Shown here: in pieces, positions 51,107 through 59,776 of the stretch
How positions within the stretch are numbered: the stretch's first letter is position 1
Layout of the letters: the number at the start of each line of letters is the position of its first letter
Source of the DNA: Phaeodactylibacter sp.
GTDB taxonomy: Bacteria > Bacteroidota > Bacteroidia > Chitinophagales > Saprospiraceae
NCBI RefSeq assembly: GCF_022763345.1
Contig: NZ_JALEGS010000068.1
Coordinates: 158,405-222,404, forward strand
Direction: 5' to 3'
DNA: 64,000 nt
Notes under the pieces: model-generated
Seen by the model: only the letters and a program-made list of their open reading frames with translations
Database searches by the model: none
What the model was told of the DNA's origin: nothing
Program-made: the position numbers and the translations under genes

Positions 51107-53854
51107 TTAGTTGCCGGGGTCGGCATCGCCGTTGATGTCCCCCATCTTTATACCTATGAAGTCTGCATCGGTAACTCCAGTTGAAGGCAATTCATTGATT
51201 TCTATAGCGGTGGGGAGGTCTTCCAGCCATGGATTCTGAGGGTTAGGGAAACTGTAATCCGCCGTCAGGAATTTCCAGCTTGGGCTATTGCCCAGGGTGC
51301 TGACCTGACCTAGTATCGCCCGCCGGATGCCAATCATGTCGAGAATGGTAATCGAACTGGTGTTGTTGATATCCGCTGCCAGGTAGCTGTAAGGGTCACC
51401 AAAGGGCTGAATGCCAAGGATGTGCTGATTAATAAGGATCAGGTCGAAGGTAGATACACCGTTAAAAGGCTGTTCATCCAGGCTAACCGTTACGGAATAA
51501 GGCAGCCCAGCTTCGAGATGGATAAAGCCAAATTCCCCGTTATTGTCCGTTATGGTGCTGCCGTTAGCACTGCCGCTTAGGGTTACAAATGCTCCGACGA
51601 TGGGTTCACCAGTCTTCGTGCGTACCTGCCCCCGAATCAGGCCTTCGATGACAATCGGAACACTCACGCGTGCCAGTCCGTAGTGGTTAGGCCGTGCGGC
51701 ATCTTCCAGCTGGCCACCAATCAGGAAGGTGTTCTCATCCAACACCAGAGCAGTGCGGATGCGCTGCGTTTCAAAGCCTTCCTCATCGAGCGTTTCCAGG
51801 AGCAGGCCGTTGTTTTCGAGCAGGACCATCTGCGGGATGGGGGTATTACCGATTGAATCCACAGGCCCAACCGTTAGAATGCTTTCATTGGCGAGCAGCC
51901 CGACAAAGGCCGGGGCACCTTCCTCCGCTCCGGTAGCTGAACTAAAGAAACCAGGCAGGTCGAAGGCAGGGTCCAGCTGGCCATTCGGCAGCAGCCGTGT
52001 GAGGCAGGAGTCTGGCCCAACCGCAAACTGCCCGGCAAGCAGCAACGCTCCGTCGGGCTGCTCTGCAAAGCTGATTTGGCAATCGCCGGTGCAAACCAGG
52101 TTGGCGGGGGCATTGAAAGTAGGATCGGGCTGTAGGTTAGTGCTGAGTTGCAGCAGGGTAGAGGCAGGCCCTCCGTCCAGGCTGATATTTTCCCCGGCAA
52201 TCAGAATGCGGCCGTCCGCCCGCCGGAATAGCCCACCGGCTTCCCCGCTGATCCGGTCAGAAAAGGTTTCATTAAGCGTGCCGTTGAAGTTAAACAGGGC
52301 AAAATTTTGGGCGACGATGCCCGGATCAAATACTGTAAAGTCGCCACCGGTCAGGACTTGTCCGCCGGGCAGCGGCAAGATGTGCAGAATGTCGCCGAGG
52401 GGGAGCGGGCTAATGGTGAAGGCAGGGTCAATTGCCCCGTTTGGCGTAAGCCGCAGCAGGGGAGACTGCCCCATGCTGTTGCCCGTGGCATTATTGGTGC
52501 CGCCCAGCAGCATACGCCCTTCTGTATCGACTGCTACAGTATTGATGGTATTTCGGTAACTGATGTTTGGGCTGTTAAAAGCGGGATCAATACTGCCGTT
52601 GCTCAGCATCAGGCGGGCGACGTTGACGCTATGCATGTCTCCGATCATTGCAAAGTCGCCACCTATGCAGACGCGGTTGTCATCATAGCGGGTGATGGAG
52701 TTGATGCGGCCCGGGCGCTCAAGCATGGCGTCAAAAGCGAGGTCCGGAATGCCCTGCTCATCAAAATGTGCCAGGCCCAGCGTTGGCTGCCCGTTGAATG
52801 CGCTGAAATTTCCACCGATAACGTAGCTGCCATCCTGATAAAAAGCCAACTGCCGGATTACGCCATCTGCACCAGCACCAAAATCGTAGTAGTCTAAGCC
52901 TGCATTGGGCACATACCGGTGTACAGCATTGGTGTTGTTGAACTCACCGGCAATCATAATGTCGCCGCCCGGAGAAAGCGCCAGTGCCATAGGAATGCCG
53001 AAGATGTCGCTCCAGTTGTTGATGCTGCCATCTACATTCAGGACCACCACCGCATACCGGACCAGGAAGGTGCTTGAGGTCAGTACAATGCGCCCCAAGT
53101 TGTCAAGGGCGATATCCCGGATAGAGGTCATGAAGTTGTTGACGCCCGGAAGGTCAGAAGAAAAGGTAAAGTTGTTAACAGGTTGCCCGTTGTAGGTCCG
53201 GTAGCTGATGTACCCTTCCGGCCCGTTGGGGCCACCGATAATCGTACCGCCAATAGCAAAGCGACCGTTCACCTGTGTGATCAGGTCACTAACGAAAATG
53301 GTGGTGCCGGGGTTGAGTGGGATGATCTGGTTCAGGCTGCCACTCGTATTCAATCGCACCAGCCCCTGTGCCTGCATGCCATCGAAAATCGTAAAAGCAC
53401 CGCCCACGAGAATGGTGCCATTAAACTCCACTTCAATATCGTTGATGGTGCCCGCCGGTATGGTTCCGGCCTGGAAGCTCAGGTCCTGGCTGCCGTCGGT
53501 GTTTAGTCTTAGGATGTGGAGCTCATCTGTATTGGAGTCCGTGAAGGAGCCGCCGATGATCACTTTGCCATCCGGCTGAATGGCCAGTGCCGTAACCGAG
53601 AAAGGGATGCTGGCCTGAAAGGACTGGTCCAGCGTGCCATCCGCATTAAAACGGGCCACGCTTGATTCTTCAATCCGGTTGGCCATGGTGAAGGAGCCGG
53701 CAGCAATAAATTTACCGTCGGGGAGGAGTCTAAGCTTCTCCACATCACCGGGCCGCGTGATCAGGGGGGAAAATTCAGGGTCAATTGTTTGTGCTGCGGC
53801 TGAAAACTGCAGCAGCATGCTGGCGAGTGCCAGGCAGAGGATTCGATGTACCAT
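51107..53854 (-). CDS. Secreted delta-60 repeat protein with C-terminal dockerin-like domain
   Basis: A 915-aa protein with signal peptide MVHRILCLALASMLLQFSAA. From ~25 to ~690 it has about a dozen delta-60 repeats (pattern LPDGK-hydrophobic-GGSF, VARFNADGTLDQSF), a beta-propeller-like repeat of bacterial surface proteins. Residues ~735-800 are a carboxypeptidase-regulatory-like domain (GQVRTKTGEPIVGAFVTLSG). The end has two calcium-loop-like segments (ADINNTSSITILDMIGIRRA and MGDINGDADPGN) as in dockerins. No type A sorting domain follows; the protein stops at the dockerin-like motif. The partner cohesin is not seen. Confidence 0.87.
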   Translation of the reverse strand: MVHRILCLALASMLLQFSAAAQTIDPEFSPLITRPGDVEKLRLLPDGKFIAAGSFTMANRIEESSVARFNADGTLDQSFQASIPFSVTALAIQPDGKVIIGGSFTDSNTDELHILRLNTDGSQDLSFQAGTIPAGTINDIEVEFNGTILVGGAFTIFDGMQAQGLVRLNTSGSLNQIIPLNPGTTIFVSDLITQVNGRFAIGGTIIGGPNGPEGYISYRTYNGQPVNNFTFSSDLPGVNNFMTSIRDIALDNLGRIVLTSSTFLVRYAVVVLNVDGSINNWSDIFGIPMALALSPGGDIMIAGEFNNTNAVHRYVPNAGLDYYDFGAGADGVIRQLAFYQDGSYVIGGNFSAFNGQPTLGLAHFDEQGIPDLAFDAMLERPGRINSITRYDDNRVCIGGDFAMIGDMHSVNVARLMLSNGSIDPAFNSPNISYRNTINTVAVDTEGRMLLGGTNNATGNSMGQSPLLRLTPNGAIDPAFTISPLPLGDILHILPLPGGQVLTGGDFTVFDPGIVAQNFALFNFNGTLNETFSDRISGEAGGLFRRADGRILIAGENISLDGGPASTLLQLSTNLQPDPTFNAPANLVCTGDCQISFAEQPDGALLLAGQFAVGPDSCLTRLLPNGQLDPAFDLPGFFSSATGAEEGAPAFVGLLANESILTVGPVDSIGNTPIPQMVLLENNGLLLETLDEEGFETQRIRTALVLDENTFLIGGQLEDAARPNHYGLARVSVPIVIEGLIRGQVRTKTGEPIVGAFVTLSGSANGSTITDNNGEFGFIHLEAGLPYSVTVSLDEQPFNGVSTFDLILINQHILGIQPFGDPYSYLAADINNTSSITILDMIGIRRAILGQVSTLGNSPSWKFLTADYSFPNPQNPWLEDLPTAIEINELPSTGVTDADFIGIKMGDINGDADPGN

Positions 53855-54104
53855 TGGGATTATGTTTGTTGTTCACAATTATTCATTCATCCCCAAAGGG
53901 ACAAATGATAGACATGGCAGGCAACCAACAGCTGCTTACCGGAATGGGGGAGGTGTTTTTCGAATCCGATTCTCAAAAAAGGCGTGCTGAGGCAGTAGCT
54001 AGCGGTGAACTGAGGGTAGTCAGGTTGACCGCTACTGTAGAGGGAATTTTGTGCTTAAAAGCCTAAAAATACGAAAACTATGAATTTAGTGCTCACTCTA
54101 AGGG
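53855..54104. other. Intergenic region upstream of the delta-60 gene
   Basis: About 250 bp without a supported gene. On the minus strand it reads GTCTATCATTTG (plus positions 53902-53913), a 12-mer also found just upstream of metalloprotease copy 1 (39862-39873). No terminator was recognised for the dCTP deaminase gene that ends at 54105. Confidence 0.4.
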
Positions 54105-54641
54105 TTAAAACTTATTGCGCCACATCATGCTTTCAACGGGCTTTTCAGTACGTTCCGTGTACTTGGCGTTTTCTTTCTTGTTATAATAATTTTGAATGGT
54201 GCCTTCTACCTGAAAGTAAATCAGTTGTCCGATAGGCATGCCCGCATAGACCCTAACGGGGTGGGTGCAGGAAATCTCGAGCGTCCAGGTGTTGCAAAAG
54301 CCAACGTCGCCTTTGCCTGCCGTAGCATGGATGTCGATGCCGAGGCGGCCCACACTAGACTTGCCTTCCAGGAAAGGTACCGAGTTGTGTGTCTCGGTGT
54401 ACTCTTCGGTAACGCCCAGGTACAGGGTGTTGGGGTGGAGGACAAAGCCGGTTTCCGGTATTTCGAGGTACTCAATCCGGTTGTGCCGCCTTGCGTCGAG
54501 GATATGATCTTTGTAAATGGCCAGCGTCTTGCCCAGGTGCACATCATAGGAATTGGTGCCGAGGCAATCGGGGCGAAAGGGTTCAATGACAATCTCTCCC
54601 TGTTCAATACTTTCCAGAATACGGGTATCAGATAAGATCAT
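54105..54641 (-). CDS. dcd: dCTP deaminase
   Basis: 178 aa from MILSDTRILESIEQGEIVIE (ATG at 54641). It deaminates dCTP to dUTP for thymidylate synthesis in the cytoplasm. The family motifs are present: LGTNSYDVHLG (28-38), GKSSVGRLGIDIHATAGKGD (93-112) with the phosphate-binding Ser/Arg, and the catalytic Glu at about 122 in NTWTLEIS. The C-terminal NAKYTERTEKPVESMMW is typical of Bacteroidota enzymes. The gene is monocistronic and divergent from the small exported protein gene at 54873. Confidence 0.95.
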   Translation of the reverse strand: MILSDTRILESIEQGEIVIEPFRPDCLGTNSYDVHLGKTLAIYKDHILDARRHNRIEYLEIPETGFVLHPNTLYLGVTEEYTETHNSVPFLEGKSSVGRLGIDIHATAGKGDVGFCNTWTLEISCTHPVRVYAGMPIGQLIYFQVEGTIQNYYNKKENAKYTERTEKPVESMMWRNKF

Positions 54642-54872
54642 AGCCTGCTGTAGTCTCAATGGTTAGCCCGCTAAGGTATTGGATTTTTCCGGCATGGACT
54701 GTTGTTGCACCTGTTTTATTGAGAGGGAGGGTTAAAATCTCCGAGACACATGAAAAAAATGTCAATTTATGCAATTTAGGGCAGGGGCTGTTGCGTTACT
54801 GTACCTCGAAATACGACTTTCTTGAAAACCTATTCGCGTTTTCTTTTCGAACACCCAAAATTTGACGACGCT

Positions 54873-55382
54873 ATGAAAAAGGCAGTTTTGCTTTTTGCCC
54901 TGTTTGCAGTGAGCCTGCAGTTGACCGCTCAGGTTATTCCTTATCAGGAGCTGTCCCGCCCGGAACAAAAACCAGGCACAGACCTTAAAATTTACTTCGA
55001 AACGCCCCACGATCTGATTGTCGTACAGGATGGCTACATTTCTCATCAGTCCAAAAACTACCACGAAAGTACGCCGGGAGGCTATAGTGCTCAGCCCGTG
55101 CAGTATAGTGCTCAAACCGTGCTAGAGGGTATCCCCCTGAATGGTAATCAGCTGCTGGCTCTAAAAGACCGGATCAAAAATGCTGGATTGCTAAGTTTGA
55201 ACGGAAATGCCTTCGGTGCCCCCGCCCATCAAAACGGTGAAGACCACATTATCCGGGTAGAAGTTGACGGACAGAAGCGCAACTTGATTTACCGCCGCAA
55301 CGCCAGTTTTCCCAATGCGCCCGGCTCCTTCAATCAGGTGAGCGAGTACCTGTGGTGGCTGGTGACGGAAGTGGAACAGTAA
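54873..55382 (+). CDS. Small exported protein of unknown function
   Basis: 169 aa from MKKAVLLFALFAVSLQLTAQ, a clear Sec signal; the frame is open to 54822 but that start would bury it. The mature protein is mixed alpha/beta with no recognised family. An internal seven-residue duplication (YSAQPVQ / YSAQTVL) corresponds to a 21-bp tandem repeat at about 55083-55124. It is convergent with the GH113-like gene, 7 bp apart. No cysteines are seen in the mature part, and no lipobox. Confidence 0.75.
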   Translation: MKKAVLLFALFAVSLQLTAQVIPYQELSRPEQKPGTDLKIYFETPHDLIVVQDGYISHQSKNYHESTPGGYSAQPVQYSAQTVLEGIPLNGNQLLALKDRIKNAGLLSLNGNAFGAPAHQNGEDHIIRVEVDGQKRNLIYRRNASFPNAPGSFNQVSEYLWWLVTEVEQ

Positions 55383-55389
55383 AATCGTA

Positions 55390-57666
55390 TTATCGTGGTA
55401 ACTGACCGAAGAGCTCAGGTAATTGCTCTTCGGCTGGTTTATTATTTGGCGTGAAACCAGTATGCCCCTCGCCGCCAAGCGTAGGGTAGCTTGGGTATTT
55501 CCACCAAAGCACGCCCCGGCACCAGTCTGTGGACCTGGCGAGCGCCTGTGTGACGATATGGTAGCACCGGAGCTGGGCTGAACCTGAGTAAGTTTGGCCG
55601 TCTCCGTCAAGGTGAGGCTGCTGCCAGGGGTTGGCGGTACTGGTGAAACCGATTTCTGTAAGGACCAAAGGGCGACCGAAGGTTTTGGAAACGGCCCGGG
55701 CCTTCTGAAGTATTTGCTCAAACCGTTCGGACAATTCAGCCTCTGATGGATTTTGGGCTTCACTCAGCGGGTAATAACAATTCAGCCCGATCAGGTCGAG
55801 CTCGTCCCAGAACGTCAGCCTTTCAAACTCAGGGCCCCAGTTGGCGGCATAGGTCAGTTGGCCGCTGTAAAGGGCCCGGACGGTTTGAATGACTTCCCGC
55901 CAGGCATCTGACCGGGCGATCGTTGCCTGCGCGAATTCCACGCCGACACAAAAAACGTCAGCTTCATAAACCTCCGCCATTAGCGCATAGTGCACAATCC
56001 AGCGGGTGTAGTGCCCGAAGAAGGCCTCCCAATCTGCTTCGTTGTCCATTTTTACATCGCCGGGCCAGTGGCCACCGCCCATCCATATTTGTGGCTTGAG
56101 GACGGTTTGCAAGCCCAGTTGACGGGCGTAGACAAGGTCGCGGATGACACTTTCATCGTTTTCAGTGCCCGCACGGCTCATGATGGACAGGGGTTGAGGT
56201 GCGTTGGGAGTGCGCATGTAGGAATAGGGGACGATCGCCACGGCATTAGCGCCCAGATTGAACTGCTCCTCCAGCATCCCGGCGGCGAGCTCAGAGCCGT
56301 AGCCGTTGTAAATGGCATAACCTTCGTGCGCGAAGTTGAAGCCTTTCAAGTAGGGGGCTGTGCCCGTCTCCCGGGGTTCGGGTATGATTGCATTTTCCAA
56401 AAGGTAGCCCCGCCAATCCCTCTCCATAGAAAGTAGTGCTGCCGCATCGGGCCGCCAGTTGGCATAGTTTTCCAGAAAAGCCGCTTTTCCCCATTGCTGC
56501 AACAGGAAGTCGCAAAAGGCGGCCGCCGTAAGCTGCCTGAGAAAGGGCGACTGATATTCGTCGGACCAGAATGCTTCCAACTCGGAAAGTGCGGGCAATA
56601 GCCCGGTATGGGCCAAACGGCGCTTCCAGTAGGTTATTCCCTGTTTCTGCCAATCTGGGTTAAACCTAAGCGCAAGCCCCGCTTCAAGTATTGGGAATTG
56701 AGGTGCCTCCAGTATTTTCCGGAGCAAGTATTGATTTTGAGGCCCCAGCCAGTAAGTCGCATAAATTGGATCCACGATGGCATCTACTCTGTTAGCATCG
56801 ATGCTGACTTGTAGTGGGGACGTGTTATTCAGGGCCATTCCTTTGGCCTCCATGCCAGGGAAACCATGAACCGGGATGGGGCCCCCACTCCAACTTGTGC
56901 CGCAAAAAGCCAGAACAGCGGCTGCCTGTTGGTCGCAGGCCTGCGCAAATGACCGGAAACTTGCAATATTCGTACTATCGCCATGCCAGTGGTATTCGAA
57001 ACAGGCGGCAGAAGGGGGTACCAAATCAGTTGAGGCGGCCTGAAATTGCTGTTCAGCCTCCGGCGTCCAATCTTTAGGATGGTACTTTCCACATCGGATG
57101 CGATAAGGGCCCTGGTAAACCTCATACTGCCAGCCTCCCCAGCCAAAAGCCGAAAAGCCTTCTCTTATTCGTTGGGCGAGAGCCTCCCTGAGCTGCCTTT
57201 CGTCACTTGCAGTAGCCAGGAACATCGGAAAGAACGGGTCGCGCGGGTTGGGGTAAAAAGAGAGGAACGCTACAGCGTCTTCCGGAACAGCTTGCCCATT
57301 GAGCAGTATGGATGGAGGCTGAAAGCGGATAGCCGGACGGAGCGGTGTATTACAAATCCAGGGGTTGTTTTCCGGGGTGCCGATCAGAAAAAGGCTGCCC
57401 TTCAGGTCTTCCGGTTTGGCTTGTTTCGCGTCTACCATGCGGACTTCAAAAGGGTCCAGTGCTGTGGAAAGCGTATTTAGAATAGAGTCCATGGAAGCCG
57501 GGTAGACTACTGTAATAGCTTTGGACTGCCAGAAATGCTGTCTCAGGGTATCCAGGTGTGGGAGGTTGGTAACGGAAGCTTTTGCGGCCACTTGCTTATG
57601 ATCGGAGCAGTGCAAGCTTAGAGCTATAATAAGGCTACAGTACGCCAGGGCACTAAGTCGTTTCAT
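55390..57666 (-). CDS. GH113-like glycoside hydrolase lipoprotein
   Basis: A 758-aa protein with an N-terminal lipoprotein signal (ALAYCSLIIALSLHC, lipid Cys near 20). The N-terminal ~400 residues are of unknown fold. From ~420 to the end is a TIM-barrel domain resembling family 113 glycosidases (beta-mannanases): YLKGFNFAHEGY, LGANAVAIVPYSYMR, LKPQIWMGGGHWPGD, the acid/base Glu in CVGVEFAQA (~577) and the nucleophile in LVLTEIGFTS (~671), then GVLWWKYP. It probably acts on a polysaccharide in the periplasm or at the cell surface. It overlaps the WD40 gene by 4 bp (ATGA), so the two are translated together. Confidence 0.87.
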   Translation of the reverse strand: MKRLSALAYCSLIIALSLHCSDHKQVAAKASVTNLPHLDTLRQHFWQSKAITVVYPASMDSILNTLSTALDPFEVRMVDAKQAKPEDLKGSLFLIGTPENNPWICNTPLRPAIRFQPPSILLNGQAVPEDAVAFLSFYPNPRDPFFPMFLATASDERQLREALAQRIREGFSAFGWGGWQYEVYQGPYRIRCGKYHPKDWTPEAEQQFQAASTDLVPPSAACFEYHWHGDSTNIASFRSFAQACDQQAAAVLAFCGTSWSGGPIPVHGFPGMEAKGMALNNTSPLQVSIDANRVDAIVDPIYATYWLGPQNQYLLRKILEAPQFPILEAGLALRFNPDWQKQGITYWKRRLAHTGLLPALSELEAFWSDEYQSPFLRQLTAAAFCDFLLQQWGKAAFLENYANWRPDAAALLSMERDWRGYLLENAIIPEPRETGTAPYLKGFNFAHEGYAIYNGYGSELAAGMLEEQFNLGANAVAIVPYSYMRTPNAPQPLSIMSRAGTENDESVIRDLVYARQLGLQTVLKPQIWMGGGHWPGDVKMDNEADWEAFFGHYTRWIVHYALMAEVYEADVFCVGVEFAQATIARSDAWREVIQTVRALYSGQLTYAANWGPEFERLTFWDELDLIGLNCYYPLSEAQNPSEAELSERFEQILQKARAVSKTFGRPLVLTEIGFTSTANPWQQPHLDGDGQTYSGSAQLRCYHIVTQALARSTDWCRGVLWWKYPSYPTLGGEGHTGFTPNNKPAEEQLPELFGQLPR

Positions 57667-58595
57667 ACGTTGGTGTCGTTAGCAGGGCTGACCTCCCAAA
57701 TGATCAGGCTACGATCATCGCTGGCGGAAATCAGGTAATTTTTATAAGGCGTCCAGAATAGGCGGTTTACGGAATTAAGGTGCCCTTTATCCCGAATGGT
57801 CTCCAGCACTTTGAGCAGTTCAAAAGATTTGGCGTCCCAGATTTTCAGAGTTTTATCCCGGCTACCGGTTGCGAACCAGCGCCCACAGGGACTGAACACG
57901 ATGCTGTTGATTGTAAACCAATGGGCAGGCTTTTCATTCACACACTCAGGCGTACCGTTTAACTGCCAGACCTTCAGGTGAGCGTCTCGGCCACCGCTGA
58001 GCAGGTAAGCTCCATCAGGACGGTAGGCTAGCGAAAAGACAGAGTTGCTGTGGGCGTCCTTTATATGGTGGCGGATGGCAAGGGTCTGAGCGTCCAAAAG
58101 GTAAATACTATTATCGCTTGACCCTACTGCAATTTCTTTTTGATTTGGTGACACAGCAAGGCTCCTGAGGCTCTGATTGGAGAGTTGCATACTTTCCAGG
58201 GCCTTGCCCGTTGCCCGGTCCCATTTGGTCAGCATACCCTGTCCTCCTGCGGTGAGGATGTAGTCCCCCAGGGCTTCGATGGCGAAAACACCCTTTTGGT
58301 GATGAGCGATATTTCGGGTTTTCTCTGGGTTTTCGAGGTCTACCCAATGTACGCCCCCGTTCATATTGCCTGCAATCAGCATATTGCGTTCCGGAAGATG
58401 GAGAATAGAGAAGACCTGCGTTTCCACCTTTGCGATAAGCCTGCCATTTTCCGGCTCGTCTAAATTCCAGCGCACGATCCATCCGTCGCCGGCTCCGGAG
58501 AGGAAGGTATTTGGCGCCTGGTCTTCGCCCAGGGCAAAAACAGAGGCATTATGACCGGTGAGTTGAGCAATTTTTGCAACTTTAAGGCGAGGCAT
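57663..58595 (-). CDS. WD40 repeat protein
   Basis: A 310-aa protein with no signal peptide and about seven WD40 units, enough for one closed propeller. Examples are LTGHNASVFALG, KDAHSNSVFSLAYRPDGAYL followed by LSGGRDAHLKVW, and NSIVFSPCGRWFATGSRDKT followed by LKIWD. It is likely a cytoplasmic scaffold; no catalytic domain is attached. Its stop overlaps the start of the GH113-like lipoprotein gene. It is divergent from the phosphopantetheinyl transferase gene with 83 bp between starts. Confidence 0.92.
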   Translation of the reverse strand: MPRLKVAKIAQLTGHNASVFALGEDQAPNTFLSGAGDGWIVRWNLDEPENGRLIAKVETQVFSILHLPERNMLIAGNMNGGVHWVDLENPEKTRNIAHHQKGVFAIEALGDYILTAGGQGMLTKWDRATGKALESMQLSNQSLRSLAVSPNQKEIAVGSSDNSIYLLDAQTLAIRHHIKDAHSNSVFSLAYRPDGAYLLSGGRDAHLKVWQLNGTPECVNEKPAHWFTINSIVFSPCGRWFATGSRDKTLKIWDAKSFELLKVLETIRDKGHLNSVNRLFWTPYKNYLISASDDRSLIIWEVSPANDTNV

Positions 58596-58678
58596 AGATC
58601 AGCTGGGTTTTGAATGAAAAAACAGAATATGTACTTTTTTTGTTGCTGTAGAGTCGATAAAGCACAGTTTATTAAAAT

Positions 58679-59347
58679 ATGCCCTTAAGTTTGCATCATG
58701 CTATTGAGCCGGTTGGTGAGATCGGCGTCTGGGATATCGAAGAACCCGAGGATTGGTTTCTGAGTCGTCTTGATTTGAAGGATCCGGAAGCTGCTCAATT
58801 ACACAAGCTGAAAGGGCGCAGAAGGCTGGAATGGCTGGCTGCCCGTCAATTGGTCCATCAGATGTCGGGCAGGCGACAGCGGGTATTGTTCCAAAAAGAT
58901 GAATACGGTAAGCCTCATTTAGAGGATTCTCCTTTTCAAATCTCCATCAGCCATTCTCATGACAAAGCTGCCGCAATTGCAGCCCCAGAGGTGGTAGGGA
59001 TAGATATACAATATTGGGTGCCCAAGATAGAACGTTTGGCCAAGCGTTTCTTGAATGCCTCTGAATTAGACCACCTTGCCACAGACCCTGAGGAGCGCTT
59101 GTTTCAGTTGCACGTACTTTGGGGGGCTAAGGAGTCTTTGTACAAGGCTTATGGCCGCCGGCAGCTTGACTTCTGCCAGCATATGGCGATTGGGCCTATA
59201 GATGGCGAAGGCCGGGAAGGAAAGGTAAGGGGGCAGGTCAGCAAAGCGGCATATCAGCGGCAGTTTTCCATTACTTACCAGTCTGTTGGTTCGTATATTT
59301 TGGTTTATGCCATTGCCGAGCCACGAACAAGCCATTCAAAACCCTGA
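58679..59347 (+). CDS. 4'-phosphopantetheinyl transferase superfamily protein
   Basis: A 222-aa Sfp-like enzyme that transfers phosphopantetheine from CoA to carrier proteins. The motifs in order are RRRLEWLAARQLVHQM (48-63), KPHLEDSPFQISISHSHDKA (78-97), VVGIDIQ with the Mg-binding Asp109, and WGAKESLYKAYG with Glu152. In the first metal motif Gln111 replaces the Glu of GIDIE, which is common in Bacteroidota members. No polyketide, NRPS or fatty-acid gene is adjacent, so the target is probably the housekeeping acyl carrier protein. Confidence 0.9.
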   Translation: MPLSLHHAIEPVGEIGVWDIEEPEDWFLSRLDLKDPEAAQLHKLKGRRRLEWLAARQLVHQMSGRRQRVLFQKDEYGKPHLEDSPFQISISHSHDKAAAIAAPEVVGIDIQYWVPKIERLAKRFLNASELDHLATDPEERLFQLHVLWGAKESLYKAYGRRQLDFCQHMAIGPIDGEGREGKVRGQVSKAAYQRQFSITYQSVGSYILVYAIAEPRTSHSKP

Positions 59348-59514
59348 CAGAAGGAAGGCACTGGCGTAATGTCGGCAAAAAAGGGGCTTGCTACCGTGCG
59401 TTTTCGCCTTAACCACTGCTGGCTCATTTGGTAAGCCCTCACCCCTAAGCGGCCGCTGTTCCCCACAGGTATCTCAAAAATAAGCTGTTCACCCTCGGGT
59501 ATCAATGACACCAC
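59305..59514 (-). CDS. Possible small gene or gene remnant
   Basis: A 69-codon frame begins with GTG (VVSLIPEGEQLIFEIPVGNS) and stays open upstream to about 59583 (reading KYKFFQVLSPDFSGSSQDVV). The composition looks more protein-like than random, but there is no ATG start and no recognised family, and its end overlaps the phosphopantetheinyl transferase gene. It may be the tail of a decayed gene. The call is weak. Confidence 0.2.
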   Translation of the reverse strand: MVSLIPEGEQLIFEIPVGNSGRLGVRAYQMSQQWLRRKRTVASPFFADITPVPSFCQGFEWLVRGSAMA

Positions 59515-59776
59515 GTCCTGGCTGCTTCCACTGAAGTCAGGGCTGAGGACTTGGAAAAACTTGTATTTTTGCGTACATTTATTTCACATCTGCCTTTTAT
59601 AAACATTTTCGACAGCCTGTTTATAAGCCCCCCTTTGAGTAATCTCGATAAACAAGAGCTACCCGCAGCACTTGAATGTGCGAAGTTGTTGCGGTGTTAG
59701 CGTTGTAAATTTCCCATGAACAGCGAGTTTGAAAAGGGCCTAATGCCCGCTTCAGGCTCTAAAAAAAAATGCTATT
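59348..59776. other. Region between phosphopantetheinyl transferase and response regulator
   Basis: Apart from the doubtful small frame, it contains a perfect inverted repeat (59597-59626) and a TATTTTTG element (59564-59571) that fits the -7 consensus but lacks a TTG at -33. A run of nine A residues sits just before the regulator ATG (59777). Confidence 0.45.
59597..59626. promoter_or_regulatory. Operator-like inverted repeat TTATAAAC-N14-GTTTATAA
   Basis: Two perfect 8-bp half-sites (59597-59604 and 59619-59626) are offset by 22 bp, about two helical turns, as expected for a dimeric DNA-binding protein. It lies about 150 bp before the response-regulator start. Which protein binds it is unknown; autoregulation is possible. 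Confidence 0.45.
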
